Shown: positions 18,258 to 27,332, counted from the first letter of the stretch. The stretch is 64,000 bases of DNA from JAKLIX01 sp964605655 (GCA_964605655.1 CAZSDK010000014.1:47972-111971); one strand, 5' to 3'. Numbers and translations: made by a program. The notes: generated from the sequence alone by a model not told the origin.

Positions 18258-19988
18258 CTAATTCCCATTATAAGGATCTCCATACTGGTCATAATACTCT
18301 TCTTCATTTTCTCCCGGGAAACCTGCACGCCACTGGGGAGGGATATAGCCTATCAGCTCATCACTATTATAAGGATAAGTGAGAGTGATCTTGTTGTCGG
18401 TCTTGTTTAAATTCACGCCATAGGCCTTGTTGTTTGAGGTATAAACCTCGATTCCCCAGCTCTCATTGTAGAATGTGAAGCCATTGGAAAGGAGATGCTT
18501 CTTAATGGCCTCATATACAGCATCAACATTTTCCCTTGCCTTGCCCTGTAAAGAAACGTAGGACGAAACCACGCTCAGGGTGCGTGTCTCAATAGGGTAA
18601 TGAGTATAATTGCCGCTGGCAGCATCCTTGGCATATACGCAAACGTTGTTGTTGAAGAAGTACCTTGTCCCCTGTAAAATATACTTACTCTTTTGACTTG
18701 TAATCTCAAAATCTGATGAGTACGAATTATCAGGCAATTGATCTTTCGATACGGAGAACTTGTTCATCACTTCTTTAAGGGTGGTATTTTTGGTAATATT
18801 GTTGATGATGCCGTTCGAAATGAAGGGAATCAAACTGCTGACCACCTGTTCCACGCTGAAGAAATCGGTGTTGACTTTTGCATACAATAATTGATCATAG
18901 ATGGCAGATGATCCGCTCGTATATTTAGATTTGGGCACATCGATCTCATAACTGCTCTCGTCGAATTGGGGGTTCAACTTATACTTGCCGGTCTTGTCAA
19001 TCATTCCGATTTTTTCGTTTGATGTGATGAATGCGGCATTACCCCAAAAGGTCTCAGCGAAATCAAACTGAGGATTAATGATGATTTTTCCGGTCTTATC
19101 GATGTAACCGTATTTTTCGTTACTCAGGATAACGGCCAGGCCATTCCTGAACGGACTGACATAGTCAAACTGGGGATTGATATCAATGGTACCCTTTTCG
19201 TTTATGAACCCCCATTTATCATTCAGCTTCACGGCGGCAAGACCTTCAGAAAAACCCAGCGCTTCCTGGAATTGTGGATTGATCACATATTTTCCGGTTT
19301 TATCGATATATCCCATGTTCTTTCCGTCGGAAACAATGGCCTTCCCTTCACAAAAACTTCCTGCAAATGCAAACTGGTAAGGAATGACCAGGGTCCCGTT
19401 AATATCAATGAAGCCCCACTCGTACTTATCGTTCAACACGGCAGCCAATCCTTCCGAAAACAAATTGCAATTGATGAACTGAGGCGTAATCTTGGTAATT
19501 CCGGTTTGATCAACATAACCAAACAGTTTACGACCGTCTTTGGCGGTAGAATAATAAGCCAGGCCTTCTTTAATGATGGAGGCCTCTTCGGCATCTTTCA
19601 GAGTGAATTTGATTTGCCCTTCTTTATCAATATAGGTGGGAGATCCATTCTCCGGAGTGACTACCGCCATCCCTTCAGAGAAGACACTGGCTTCAACATA
19701 AATGGCATTGATGATGAACTTCCCCTCCTCGTTGATATAACCGCAGAGTGGCTTTTCTCCTTCTGTCCTCACCATGGCCAGCCCTTCGTGGAAGAGGGTG
19801 GCTTGGGAGAACTGGGGATTAATGACTATTTTCCCTTCCTTGTCGATATACTGCCATTTTTCGCCCACTCTTACCGGTATGAGTTTAAATTCGTCGGAAG
19901 AGGTGCAGGACTGCAGAATGAAGGCGATGAATAACGTCAAGGCAAAAAGAACCTGCTTTTTTACATCGAATTGAACCTGGTTTTTCAT
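18258..19988 (-). CDS. WG-repeat lipoprotein
   Basis: I start this 576-residue protein at MKNQVQF because a lipoprotein signal follows (LFIAFILQSC, lipid-attached Cys28); the open frame extends 61 codons further upstream without a signal. Residues ~35-350 hold about nine WG repeats of roughly 35 residues, recognisable by (W/Y)G(Y/F)IDKTGK..INPQF..A..F.EGLA. The C-terminal ~220 residues form a different, unrecognised domain ending in an acidic Tyr-rich tail (EEEYYDQYGD). WG repeats are thought to mediate binding, often at the cell surface. It appears to be the first gene of a four-gene set with the barrel, kinase and regulator. Confidence 0.85.
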   Translation of the reverse strand: MKNQVQFDVKKQVLFALTLFIAFILQSCTSSDEFKLIPVRVGEKWQYIDKEGKIVINPQFSQATLFHEGLAMVRTEGEKPLCGYINEEGKFIINAIYVEASVFSEGMAVVTPENGSPTYIDKEGQIKFTLKDAEEASIIKEGLAYYSTAKDGRKLFGYVDQTGITKITPQFINCNLFSEGLAAVLNDKYEWGFIDINGTLVIPYQFAFAGSFCEGKAIVSDGKNMGYIDKTGKYVINPQFQEALGFSEGLAAVKLNDKWGFINEKGTIDINPQFDYVSPFRNGLAVILSNEKYGYIDKTGKIIINPQFDFAETFWGNAAFITSNEKIGMIDKTGKYKLNPQFDESSYEIDVPKSKYTSGSSAIYDQLLYAKVNTDFFSVEQVVSSLIPFISNGIINNITKNTTLKEVMNKFSVSKDQLPDNSYSSDFEITSQKSKYILQGTRYFFNNNVCVYAKDAASGNYTHYPIETRTLSVVSSYVSLQGKARENVDAVYEAIKKHLLSNGFTFYNESWGIEVYTSNNKAYGVNLNKTDNKITLTYPYNSDELIGYIPPQWRAGFPGENEEEYYDQYGDPYNGN

Positions 19989-20084
19989 ATTCAGAAATTT
20001 GATGATAATGACAGATAGTAATAATAACCTACTGATTATTATGTGTATATGATAAAATACCTTATATCTTTCCTTCTCTACTGA

Positions 20085-20092
20085 CAAATATA
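20085..20092 (-). promoter_or_regulatory. Candidate -7 box of the WG lipoprotein operon
   Basis: On the minus strand, TATATTTG matches TAnnTTTG exactly, about 97 bases upstream of the start at 19988. A TTG lies 22 bases further upstream (20117-20115), at the loose end of the accepted spacing. Confidence 0.45.
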
Positions 20093-20209
20093 AAGAATCA
20101 AAGAAAATATCAGTCAATATTTTGGGTTCTGACCATAAAAAAAAGAAGGCGTTCCAAAAGGTCACCTTCATTTTTTATAGGTTTATTGCCCTCAGGCCGG
20201 GCGGGCCCC

Positions 20210-20313
20210 GTAGCCGCAACGCGACTGCTTTTTATGCTCCTCGTCTCGCCTTCGGCAAGACTCCCCCTCACATTCGTTCGGGCCGCATAAAAAAAGGTCG
20301 CTTATGCGGCTAC
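20210..20313. repeat. Inverted pair of GTAG-headed REP-like palindromes
   Basis: Two arms face each other: 20210-20236 starts GTAGCCGCAACGCGAC and, on the opposite strand, 20313-20286 starts GTAGCCGCATAAGCGACC. Both end in a T-rich tail and ATG. Within each arm, GCCGC pairs with GCGAC/GTCGC to form a small hairpin, next to a GTAG tetranucleotide. The centre contains another hairpin (GTCTcGCC-TTC-GGCaAGAC). This is the layout of a bacterial interspersed mosaic element. Confidence 0.6.
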
Positions 20314-20699
20314 TGATATTGTTTTTAATGTAACATTGGTTATTTGTTTTTCATTTTCGCCAGCTTGAGAGCTATTGCAAGCAATCCAGTCTTTATTTCC
20401 TTCCCGCCTATGGCATTGACCTTGAAAAGGACCGGGTGATGTTCATCAATCATCTCATCCAATGAAGGAGGTAATTACAAGTAGTTTCATATCATGTATT
20501 TAAATGCCCTTTGGGTTCGCAGGCGGGGAACCCACTGGGCGAAGATCCCGTCCCGATGACCATCGGGATGCCAGCAGGAGAAGTGAAGACCGGTACCCTT
20601 TTATAATGAAACACCAAAGGGACCATCTGAACGGCTTTGCTGGCATAGGGATCGAGCCTTAAGTGGGTCGCCGAGAAGCCAGGGCCGCCCTTTTCTTTC

Positions 20700-20733
20700 G
20701 AGCCTTTCTTTTGGGCGCGCAAAAGAAAGGCTC
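20700..20733. repeat. Perfect 14-bp inverted repeat
   Basis: GAGCCTTTCTTTTG is followed, after six bases (GGCGCG), by its exact complement. There is no T-run on either side, so it is not a simple terminator. It may be part of a dispersed intergenic repeat. Confidence 0.65.
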
Positions 20734-20744
20734 AATCCAAAATT

Positions 20745-20785
20745 AGAAGAGGCTGCCTCAATTTTGAGACAGCCTCTTCTTTTTG
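20745..20785. terminator. Terminator-like hairpin downstream of pckA
   Basis: A 16-bp stem (AGAAGAGGCTGCCTCA with its complement, one mismatch that becomes a G-U wobble on the minus strand) surrounds an ATTT loop. TTTTT follows on the plus strand and AATTTT on the minus strand, so it could end transcripts from both sides. The AGAGGCTGTCTCA core also resembles ends of some insertion sequences. Confidence 0.6.
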
Positions 20786-20852
20786 ACCCGATTTATGCGT
20801 TAGGAATGCATTGAACTATTGCATTGACCGGGTTTAAGTAGGATAAATCCGT

Positions 20853-22502
20853 TTAGATTTTGGGTCCGGCAGCTCTAAGACGCTGGCCTTCCTTATTATC
20901 GGTGAAGTTCTCGAAATTGGCAATGAACTTTTCGCCGAGGCCTTTGGCGGCAGCATCCCAGGCGGTGGCATCAGTCCAGAGGTTTCTGGGGTTGAGGATG
21001 TGGGGGTTCACACCATTGACGCTCCTTGGGATATGTAATCCGAACACGGGGAGTTCCTCATATTCCGATGTAAGCAGCGAACCGTCGAGGATGGCATCGA
21101 TGATGGCCCTGGTAGAAGGAATATCGATTCTTTTGCCCACTCCATAAGCACCACCTATCCAACCCGTGTTAACCAGCCAGGCTGAAGATCCGTGCTCCAT
21201 CATCTTCTTGGCCAGCTCCTGTGCATACACCGTGGGATGCAACAGCAGGAAGGCCTGTCCGAAACAGGAGGAGAAGGTGGGAGAAGGTTCTTTGATCCCT
21301 CTTTCAGTGCCTGCCACTTTTGCCGTGTAACCACTCAGGAAATGGTACATGGTCTGATCGTAGTCGAGTTTGGCAACGGGAGGAAGCACACCGAAGGCAT
21401 CAGCGGTAAGGAAGATGATGTTTTTCGGATGACCGCCTTTGGAGACGGGCTTCACGATATTATCAATAAAATATATGGGGTAGGAGACCCTGGTATTCTC
21501 GGTCTTGGCATTACTGGCAAAATCGATGGCACCCTGTGCATCGTAAACTACATTCTCAAGAAGAGCATCCTTCTTTATGGCGTTATAGATGTCGGGTTCA
21601 TTTTCTTTGGAGAGGTTGATACACTTTGCATAACATCCGCCTTCGAAATTAAAGATGCCTTCATCGTCCCAGCCATGTTCATCGTCGCCGATAAGGAAAC
21701 GTTTCGGGTCGGCCGACAAGGTGGTCTTCCCGGTACCGGAGAGGCCGAAAAAGATGGCGGTATCACCTTCTTTTCCCATGTTGGCAGAACAATGCATGGA
21801 AGCGATTCCATGGAGAGGCAGGTAGTAGTTCATGATAGAGAACATTCCTTTTTTCATTTCCCCGCCGTACCAGCTGCCGCCGATTACAGCCATTTTCTGC
21901 TTCAGGTTGAAAACGACAAACACTTCGCTGTTCATGCCTTCTTCTTTCCAGTCAGGGTTGGTCACTTTGCAGGCATTCATCAGCACATAGTCAGGGGTAA
22001 ATCCGACCAGCTCCTCATCGGTAGGACGGATGAACATATTTTTAACAAAATGGGATTGCCATGCTACTTCTGAGATGACCCTGATCTTCAACCTGGTATT
22101 TTGGTTGGCACCACAAAACGCATCGGTCACATACAGTTTTTTCCCACTCAGGTGTTTCTGCGATAATCCGACCAGCTTGTTCCAGGTGTCTTCACTCAAC
22201 GGTTTGTTGTCGGAGCTTTTTCTTCCCGGTGTTGCCCACCAGATATTATTTTCAGAAGAGGGCTCCTTGACAATATACTTGTCTTTGGGAGAACGGCCGG
22301 TGAAAATGCCGGTATCGACCGCCACGGCACCGGTGTTGGTCACAAAACCTTTGTCAAATCCTTCAAGACCCGGATTGGTTTCGTGTTCGTACAATTCATC
22401 ATAGGTGAGGTTGTAATGGATCTCGGATGCACCCGTGATTCCATACTGTGCCAGGTCGAGTTTTCCAGCCAGTTCTTTTACCAGATTGCTACTTTTTTCC
22501 AT
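20853..22502 (-). CDS. pckA: Phosphoenolpyruvate carboxykinase (ATP)
   Basis: This 549-residue enzyme interconverts oxaloacetate plus ATP with PEP, CO2 and ADP. The family signatures are complete: TGRSPKDKYIV near residue 70, the kinase loop GLSGTGKTTLS at about 251-261, HGWDDEGIFNFEGGCYAK for metal and substrate binding, and a C-terminal TRAIIDAILDG block. Its length is that of bacterial ATP-PEPCK. It lies 110 bases downstream of pyruvate phosphate dikinase on the same strand, making a compact PEP-pyruvate-oxaloacetate node. In anaerobic Bacteroidota this enzyme often runs in the carboxylating direction; that is family knowledge and not visible here. Confidence 0.97.
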   Translation of the reverse strand: MEKSSNLVKELAGKLDLAQYGITGASEIHYNLTYDELYEHETNPGLEGFDKGFVTNTGAVAVDTGIFTGRSPKDKYIVKEPSSENNIWWATPGRKSSDNKPLSEDTWNKLVGLSQKHLSGKKLYVTDAFCGANQNTRLKIRVISEVAWQSHFVKNMFIRPTDEELVGFTPDYVLMNACKVTNPDWKEEGMNSEVFVVFNLKQKMAVIGGSWYGGEMKKGMFSIMNYYLPLHGIASMHCSANMGKEGDTAIFFGLSGTGKTTLSADPKRFLIGDDEHGWDDEGIFNFEGGCYAKCINLSKENEPDIYNAIKKDALLENVVYDAQGAIDFASNAKTENTRVSYPIYFIDNIVKPVSKGGHPKNIIFLTADAFGVLPPVAKLDYDQTMYHFLSGYTAKVAGTERGIKEPSPTFSSCFGQAFLLLHPTVYAQELAKKMMEHGSSAWLVNTGWIGGAYGVGKRIDIPSTRAIIDAILDGSLLTSEYEELPVFGLHIPRSVNGVNPHILNPRNLWTDATAWDAAAKGLGEKFIANFENFTDNKEGQRLRAAGPKI

Positions 22503-22612
22503 GATTGTTTAATTGTATTATGATATTTAGATAGTTAGATAGTTAGATTCATGTGGAATATAATACAGAAGAGCAGTAATGGATAACTGCCCCTCTGTTG
22601 TCTGAAATGACA
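22503..22612. other. pckA-ppdK spacer with short tandem repeat
   Basis: The spacer contains about three copies of an 8-base unit (GATAGTTA) at 22527-22548. I see no promoter matching TAnnTTTG upstream of pckA, so co-transcription with ppdK is possible. Confidence 0.5.
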
Positions 22613-25423
22613 TTATTTAGTCTTTTTGGCTGATTTCTTAGCCGTTTTCGGTGCTTCTTTTTTCTTTGACGGTGCAGCCTTGGGCTTTGCAATTGGTTTT
22701 TCTTTAATCACGGCGTGAGCGGCTGCCAGGCGGGCAATAGGCACCCTGAAGGGGGAGCAGCTTACGTAATCGAATCCGATCTGATGACAGAATTCTACCG
22801 AGGCCGGTTCGCCTCCATGTTCTCCGCAGATTCCGATCTTAAGGTTTTTCTTAACGCTACGGCCTTTATGCACAGCGATCTTCATCAATTCTCCCACGGC
22901 ACTGAAATCAATGACCTGGAAAGGATCGACCGGCAGGATCTTTTCTTCGATGTATTCAGGAAGGAAGGAGCCGATGTCGTCGCGGCTGAAACCAAAGGTC
23001 ATCTGGGTGAGGTCATTGGTACCGAAAGAAAAGAACTGGGCCACCTGGGCGATCTTGTCGGCGGTGAGGGCTGCTCTCGGGATCTCGATCATGGTACCCA
23101 CCAGGTGTTTGATCTCCTTCATCTTGAATTTCTTGAGAACTTCCTGATAAACAGTTGAGATGATCTCGTATTGGTTCTGGAGTTCCTTGTCGACGCAAGT
23201 CACCGGGATCATGATCTCGGGGAAGGGATTTTTCTTCTCCCTGATTAGTTCGGCAGCGGCTTCGAAGATGGCTCTCACCTGCATCTCGGTAATTTCCGGG
23301 TAGGTGATGCCCAGGCGTACACCACGGTGTCCCATCATGGGATTGGATTCATGAAGGCTGTCAGCTCTCTTGTTAAATTCTTCATTGCTGATTTTCAGCT
23401 CTTTTGCCAGTTTCTTCCTGCCATCTTCATTCTGAGGTACGAACTCGTGAAGAGGCGGGTCCAGGGTCCGGATGGTGACAGGGTAACCATCCATGGCTTC
23501 CATCGTTCCTTTCATATCTGCTTTCACAAAGGGGAAAAGTTCGTTCAGGGCTTTTCTCCTTTCCTCTTCCGTTTTGGAGGCAATCATTTTCCTGAGGAGG
23601 AAGAGGGGTTTATCGGCGTTCTTTCCGTAGAACATGTGCTCAGTGCGGAACAATCCGATGCCTTCAGCACCAAAAGCCCTGGCCCTTGCTGCATCTTCCG
23701 GAGTGTCGGCGTTGGTCCTCACTTTAAGCCTTCTCACACTGTCGACCAGTTTCATGAAGGCCTTGAAATCAGGATTGTCCTCGGCAGAGGCGTTCATTTT
23801 TACAGCTCCTTCATAAACATGTCCTTTGCTTCCATTCAGGGAGATGACATCACCTTCCTTCAACACGGTGTTCCCAACGGTAATGGTCTTGGATTTCAGG
23901 TCCACGTTCATGGTGCTGGCACCGACAATACAACATTTTCCCCATCCCCTGGCTACGAGAGCGGCATGACTGGTCATTCCTCCTCTTGCGGTCAGGATGG
24001 CTTTGGCAGCGCGCATCCCTTCGATGTCTTCAGGATTGGTTTCCTCTCTGACGAGGATGGTGTTTTTTTTGTTTTTTGCCCAGGCAACGGCGTCTGCAGA
24101 GGTGAAGACGATCTGTCCCACTGCTCCGCCCGGACCTGCCGGCAAACCTTTGGCAATGACTTTCTTTGATTTCTCATCTTTTTGATCAAGGATGGGATGA
24201 AGCAGTTCATCCAGCTGATGGGGTTGAACACGAAGAATGGCTTCTTCTTTGGTGATGAGCTTTTCTTTCAGCATGTCGAGTGCCATTTTTACGGCAGCGG
24301 GACCATTGCGTTTTCCAACGCGGCATTGTAACATGAACAACCGTTCTTCCTGAATGGTAAACTCAAGGTCCAGCATATCATGGTAATGCTTTTCAAGGTT
24401 TTTCTGGTACCGGTCGAGCTCTTTATAAGCCTTGGGCATGGCTTTTTCGAGTGATTCGAGATGCCTGGTATGTTCTGATTTGCCTACCTCATTGATGGGG
24501 TTGGGGGTCCTGGTACCGGCAACAACGTCCTCACCCTGGGCATTGGCGAGCCATTCCCCGTAAAAATAATTCTCTCCCGTGGCTGGGTTTCTGGTGAAGG
24601 CCACGCCGGTGGCGGAGGTGTCACCCATGTTTCCGAATACCATGGACTGGACATTGACTGCAGTACCCCATTCGTCGGGAATCCCTTCGATCTGGCGGTA
24701 TGAGATGGCTCTTTTCCCGTTCCAGCTCTGAAAAACGGCACTGATGGCTCCCCAAAGCTGTTCCTTGGCATCCTCAGGGAAAGGTTTGCCTAATACTTGT
24801 TTTACTTTTTTCTTGTAGATTTCGATCAGTTTCTTGAGGTCTTCAGCAGTCAGCTCGGTATCCAGTTTCACACCCCTTTCTTTTTTCATCCTGGCCATCT
24901 CGTGCTCTAACTGAACCCGGACCCCTTGCCCTTCTTTAGGCTCAATACCGGCTGCTTTTTCCATCACCACATCGGAGTACATCTGGATCAGCCTGCGCTG
25001 GGAATCATAGACAAAACGAGGATTCTTTGTCTTCTTGATGAGACCCTCCCTGGTTATATCATTCAGCCCGACATTCAGCACGGTCTCCATCATCCCCGGC
25101 ATGGAACTCCTGGCACCGGACCGGACAGAGACCAGCAAAGGATTGACGGGGTCACCAAAACGGGCACCCATTTCTTTCTCCACCCTTTTCAATGCATCTT
25201 CCACATCCTTTTTCAGGGTAGCGGGATATTTCTTTTTGTTTTGGTAGTAATAGGTGCAGACCTCGGTAGATATGGTGAATCCGGCAGGAACCGGAAGTTC
25301 AAGGTTGGTCATCTCGGCCAGGTTGGCACCTTTGCCACCCAGGATCTCTTTCATATTGGCTTTGCCTTCTGCCTTTTTGCCGCCAAAGTAATAAACGTAC
25401 TTTTTTTCAGAATTTTTACTCAT
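22613..25423 (-). CDS. ppdK: Pyruvate, phosphate dikinase
   Basis: This 936-residue enzyme interconverts pyruvate + ATP + Pi with PEP + AMP + PPi. It starts at MSKNSEKKYVYYFGG, since an earlier Met (25456) adds only a poorly conserved stretch. The N-terminal ATP-grasp domain has GGKGANLAEM and VRSGARSSMPGMM. The swivelling domain has the phospho-histidine in GGMTSHAALVARG (about His486), and the C-terminal barrel has the catalytic Cys in GICGEHGGEPAS (about 862). An unusual feature is a tail of about 30 residues rich in Lys, Ala and Pro (AAPSKKKEAPKTAKK), beyond the normal family end. It sits directly upstream of pckA. Confidence 0.97.
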   Translation of the reverse strand: MSKNSEKKYVYYFGGKKAEGKANMKEILGGKGANLAEMTNLELPVPAGFTISTEVCTYYYQNKKKYPATLKKDVEDALKRVEKEMGARFGDPVNPLLVSVRSGARSSMPGMMETVLNVGLNDITREGLIKKTKNPRFVYDSQRRLIQMYSDVVMEKAAGIEPKEGQGVRVQLEHEMARMKKERGVKLDTELTAEDLKKLIEIYKKKVKQVLGKPFPEDAKEQLWGAISAVFQSWNGKRAISYRQIEGIPDEWGTAVNVQSMVFGNMGDTSATGVAFTRNPATGENYFYGEWLANAQGEDVVAGTRTPNPINEVGKSEHTRHLESLEKAMPKAYKELDRYQKNLEKHYHDMLDLEFTIQEERLFMLQCRVGKRNGPAAVKMALDMLKEKLITKEEAILRVQPHQLDELLHPILDQKDEKSKKVIAKGLPAGPGGAVGQIVFTSADAVAWAKNKKNTILVREETNPEDIEGMRAAKAILTARGGMTSHAALVARGWGKCCIVGASTMNVDLKSKTITVGNTVLKEGDVISLNGSKGHVYEGAVKMNASAEDNPDFKAFMKLVDSVRRLKVRTNADTPEDAARARAFGAEGIGLFRTEHMFYGKNADKPLFLLRKMIASKTEEERRKALNELFPFVKADMKGTMEAMDGYPVTIRTLDPPLHEFVPQNEDGRKKLAKELKISNEEFNKRADSLHESNPMMGHRGVRLGITYPEITEMQVRAIFEAAAELIREKKNPFPEIMIPVTCVDKELQNQYEIISTVYQEVLKKFKMKEIKHLVGTMIEIPRAALTADKIAQVAQFFSFGTNDLTQMTFGFSRDDIGSFLPEYIEEKILPVDPFQVIDFSAVGELMKIAVHKGRSVKKNLKIGICGEHGGEPASVEFCHQIGFDYVSCSPFRVPIARLAAAHAVIKEKPIAKPKAAPSKKKEAPKTAKKSAKKTK

Positions 25424-25757
25424 AATGTGTTGTAGTTTAAGTTGAAAGTAATGCAATTAGGGATCAATATCCCATTCATTTTTAAAGGAGTGCAAATTTA
25501 CATAATATTTTAATTACTAAAGTACAGACGCTATAGAAAACACATAGACAATTTGATATGTATCAGTCGTCGGCATCATATCTCATGTAATACCGAATGC
25601 TTAGAAATCGGGGAACATACCATGTATAGTGCTGAAAGACGTCCATTCTGGATGAATACAGCAGAAGTCCCCGGGGAGATATCTACACCAACCCAATAGC
25701 AGAAAGGCTGCTGACAAGAACCATTCAATAATGTAATGACCGGCAGCGACCTGCCTT
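25424..25757. other. Intergenic region between rny and ppdK
   Basis: About 330 bases with no supported gene. It contains the candidate ppdK promoter at 25493-25500 and only a weak hairpin (AGCAG-AAAGG-CTGCT) near 25699. I see nothing else. Confidence 0.6.
25493..25500 (-). promoter_or_regulatory. Candidate -7 box of ppdK
   Basis: On the minus strand, TAAATTTG matches TAnnTTTG exactly. TTTAG, a near match to the -33 TTTG, lies about 17 bases upstream. The implied leader is about 65 bases. Confidence 0.5.
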
Positions 25758-27299
25758 TTATTTGGCGTAGGCCACGGCTCTGGTTTCCCGGATCACGGTA
25801 ATTTTGATCTGACCGGGATAGGTCATCTCATCCTGTATCTTCTTGGAAAGGTCCATGGAGATCTGGGTGGCTTCCACATCCGACACCTTGTCGGCCCCGA
25901 CGATGACCCTGAGTTCTCTTCCTGCCTGGATGGCGAAGGTTTTGACCACGCCGGGGTAGGAGAGGGCCAGTTCCTCCAGCTTCTCAAGCCTCTTGATGTA
26001 AGCTTCTGCCACTTCACGGCGGGCGCCGGGCCTGGCACCGGAGATGGCATCACAGACCTGGACGATGGGAGCGATCAGGGTCTCCATCTCCACTTCATCA
26101 TGGTGGGCACCGATGGCGTTGAACACCTCAGGCTTTTCCTTGAACTTTTCTGCCATTTTCATACCCAGCATGGCATGTGGCAGTTCGGGCTCATTATCAG
26201 GGACTTTCCCGATATCATGAAGCAAACCGGCTCTTTTGGCGATCTTGGGGTTCAACCCGAGTTCAGCTGCCATGGTGGCACACAGATTGGCTACTTCTTT
26301 GGAATGCTGGAGCAAGTTTTGTCCGTATGAACTGCGGTATTTCATCTTTCCGACCAGACGCATCAGTTCATGGTGCATACCATGAATTCCCAGGTCGATA
26401 CAGGTCCTTTTTCCTATCTCAATGATCTCCTGTTCGATTTGTTTCTTGGTCTTGGAGACGACTTCTTCGATGCGTGCCGGGTGGATCCTTCCGTCGGTTA
26501 CGAGCTTATGCAACGATAAACGGGCAATTTCTCTCCTGACCGGGTCAAATCCGGAGAGTATGATGGCGTCGGGGGAGTCATCAATGATAATCTCAACGCC
26601 GGTCAGTGACTCGAGGGTCCGGATGTTTCGGCCTTCCCTTCCGATAATTCGGCCTTTGATCTCATCATTCTCGATATTAAAGACGGAGACAGAGTTTTCA
26701 ACGGCATGTTCCGTGGCAGTCCTCTGTATGGTCTCGATAATGACCTTTTTGGCTTCCATGTTGGCATTGATCTTGGCTTCATCCAGGATGTCCTTGATGA
26801 AAACCATAGCTTCCGACCGGGCTTCCTCCTTTAGAGTTTCCGTAAGCTCGGCCTTGGCGTCGGTGGCGGAGATACCGGAGATGGCCTCCAGTTTCTCGAT
26901 CTGCTGCTGGTGGGATTTCTCCAGTTCACTTTGTTTTTTGGTGACCAGCTCCAACTGAGCGGTCAGATTCTTTTTAAGGGTTTCCAGTTCCTTTTGTTTT
27001 TTCGACATCTCCTCGACCCTGTTGGAAAAAGCCTGTTCGCGTTGCTGGAACCTTGTTTCATTACGTTGTAGCTGAAGGGTTTTTTCGTTGATCTCTTTTT
27101 CGTGTTCTGATTTCAGTTGAAGGAATTTCTCTTTTGCCTGCAGAATACGTTCTTTCTTCAATACTTCTGCTTTTTCTTCAGCTTCCTTAAGCAGGGTATC
27201 AGTCTTCTTCAGGACCTGTTTTCTGAGAACGGTCCCGGTGGCAATGCCCCCGATGAGCAGGGCAACGATAAAAACGATGACGGGGATAACAATATCCAT
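25758..27299 (-). CDS. rny: Ribonuclease Y
   Basis: This 513-residue protein has the standard order of RNase Y, an endoribonuclease that initiates mRNA decay at the inner membrane. It has a membrane anchor (residues 3-25), a long Lys/Glu coiled coil (to ~175), a KH RNA-binding domain (~205-270, GRIIGREGRNIRTLE) and an HD metal-dependent domain (LLHDIGK near residue 360, then AIGAHHDE). The start codon lies about 33 bases after the end of the 6S RNA candidate, so it may be expressed partly by read-through. Nothing unusual is seen in the protein. Confidence 0.96.
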   Translation of the reverse strand: MDIVIPVIVFIVALLIGGIATGTVLRKQVLKKTDTLLKEAEEKAEVLKKERILQAKEKFLQLKSEHEKEINEKTLQLQRNETRFQQREQAFSNRVEEMSKKQKELETLKKNLTAQLELVTKKQSELEKSHQQQIEKLEAISGISATDAKAELTETLKEEARSEAMVFIKDILDEAKINANMEAKKVIIETIQRTATEHAVENSVSVFNIENDEIKGRIIGREGRNIRTLESLTGVEIIIDDSPDAIILSGFDPVRREIARLSLHKLVTDGRIHPARIEEVVSKTKKQIEQEIIEIGKRTCIDLGIHGMHHELMRLVGKMKYRSSYGQNLLQHSKEVANLCATMAAELGLNPKIAKRAGLLHDIGKVPDNEPELPHAMLGMKMAEKFKEKPEVFNAIGAHHDEVEMETLIAPIVQVCDAISGARPGARREVAEAYIKRLEKLEELALSYPGVVKTFAIQAGRELRVIVGADKVSDVEATQISMDLSKKIQDEMTYPGQIKITVIRETRAVAYAK

Positions 27300-27332
27300 G
27301 GTGGTATGTGTTAAGGTACCACCAGAAAAAGA

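Larger units (their letters stand above)
19989..20852. other. Gene-free, hairpin-rich intergenic region
   Basis: About 860 bases separate the WG operon from pckA. It holds the candidate promoter, the REP-like pair, a perfect 14-bp stem at 20700-20733 (GAGCCTTTCTTTTG with its complement) and a terminator-like hairpin. A 76-codon minus-strand frame at 20492-20722 lacks any family resemblance and runs through the hairpin; I do not accept it as a gene. Confidence 0.7.

Noticed and set aside
20492..20722. 76-codon frame downstream of pckA
   Set aside because: It runs over a perfect hairpin, has no recognised family and lies in a repeat-like spacer.
21192..22073. 293-codon frame antisense to pckA
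   Set aside because: pckA has complete catalytic motifs in the other strand; this frame has no domain resemblance.
23327..24169. 280-codon frame antisense to ppdK
   Set aside because: It is a mirror of the ppdK gene with no start signal or motif.
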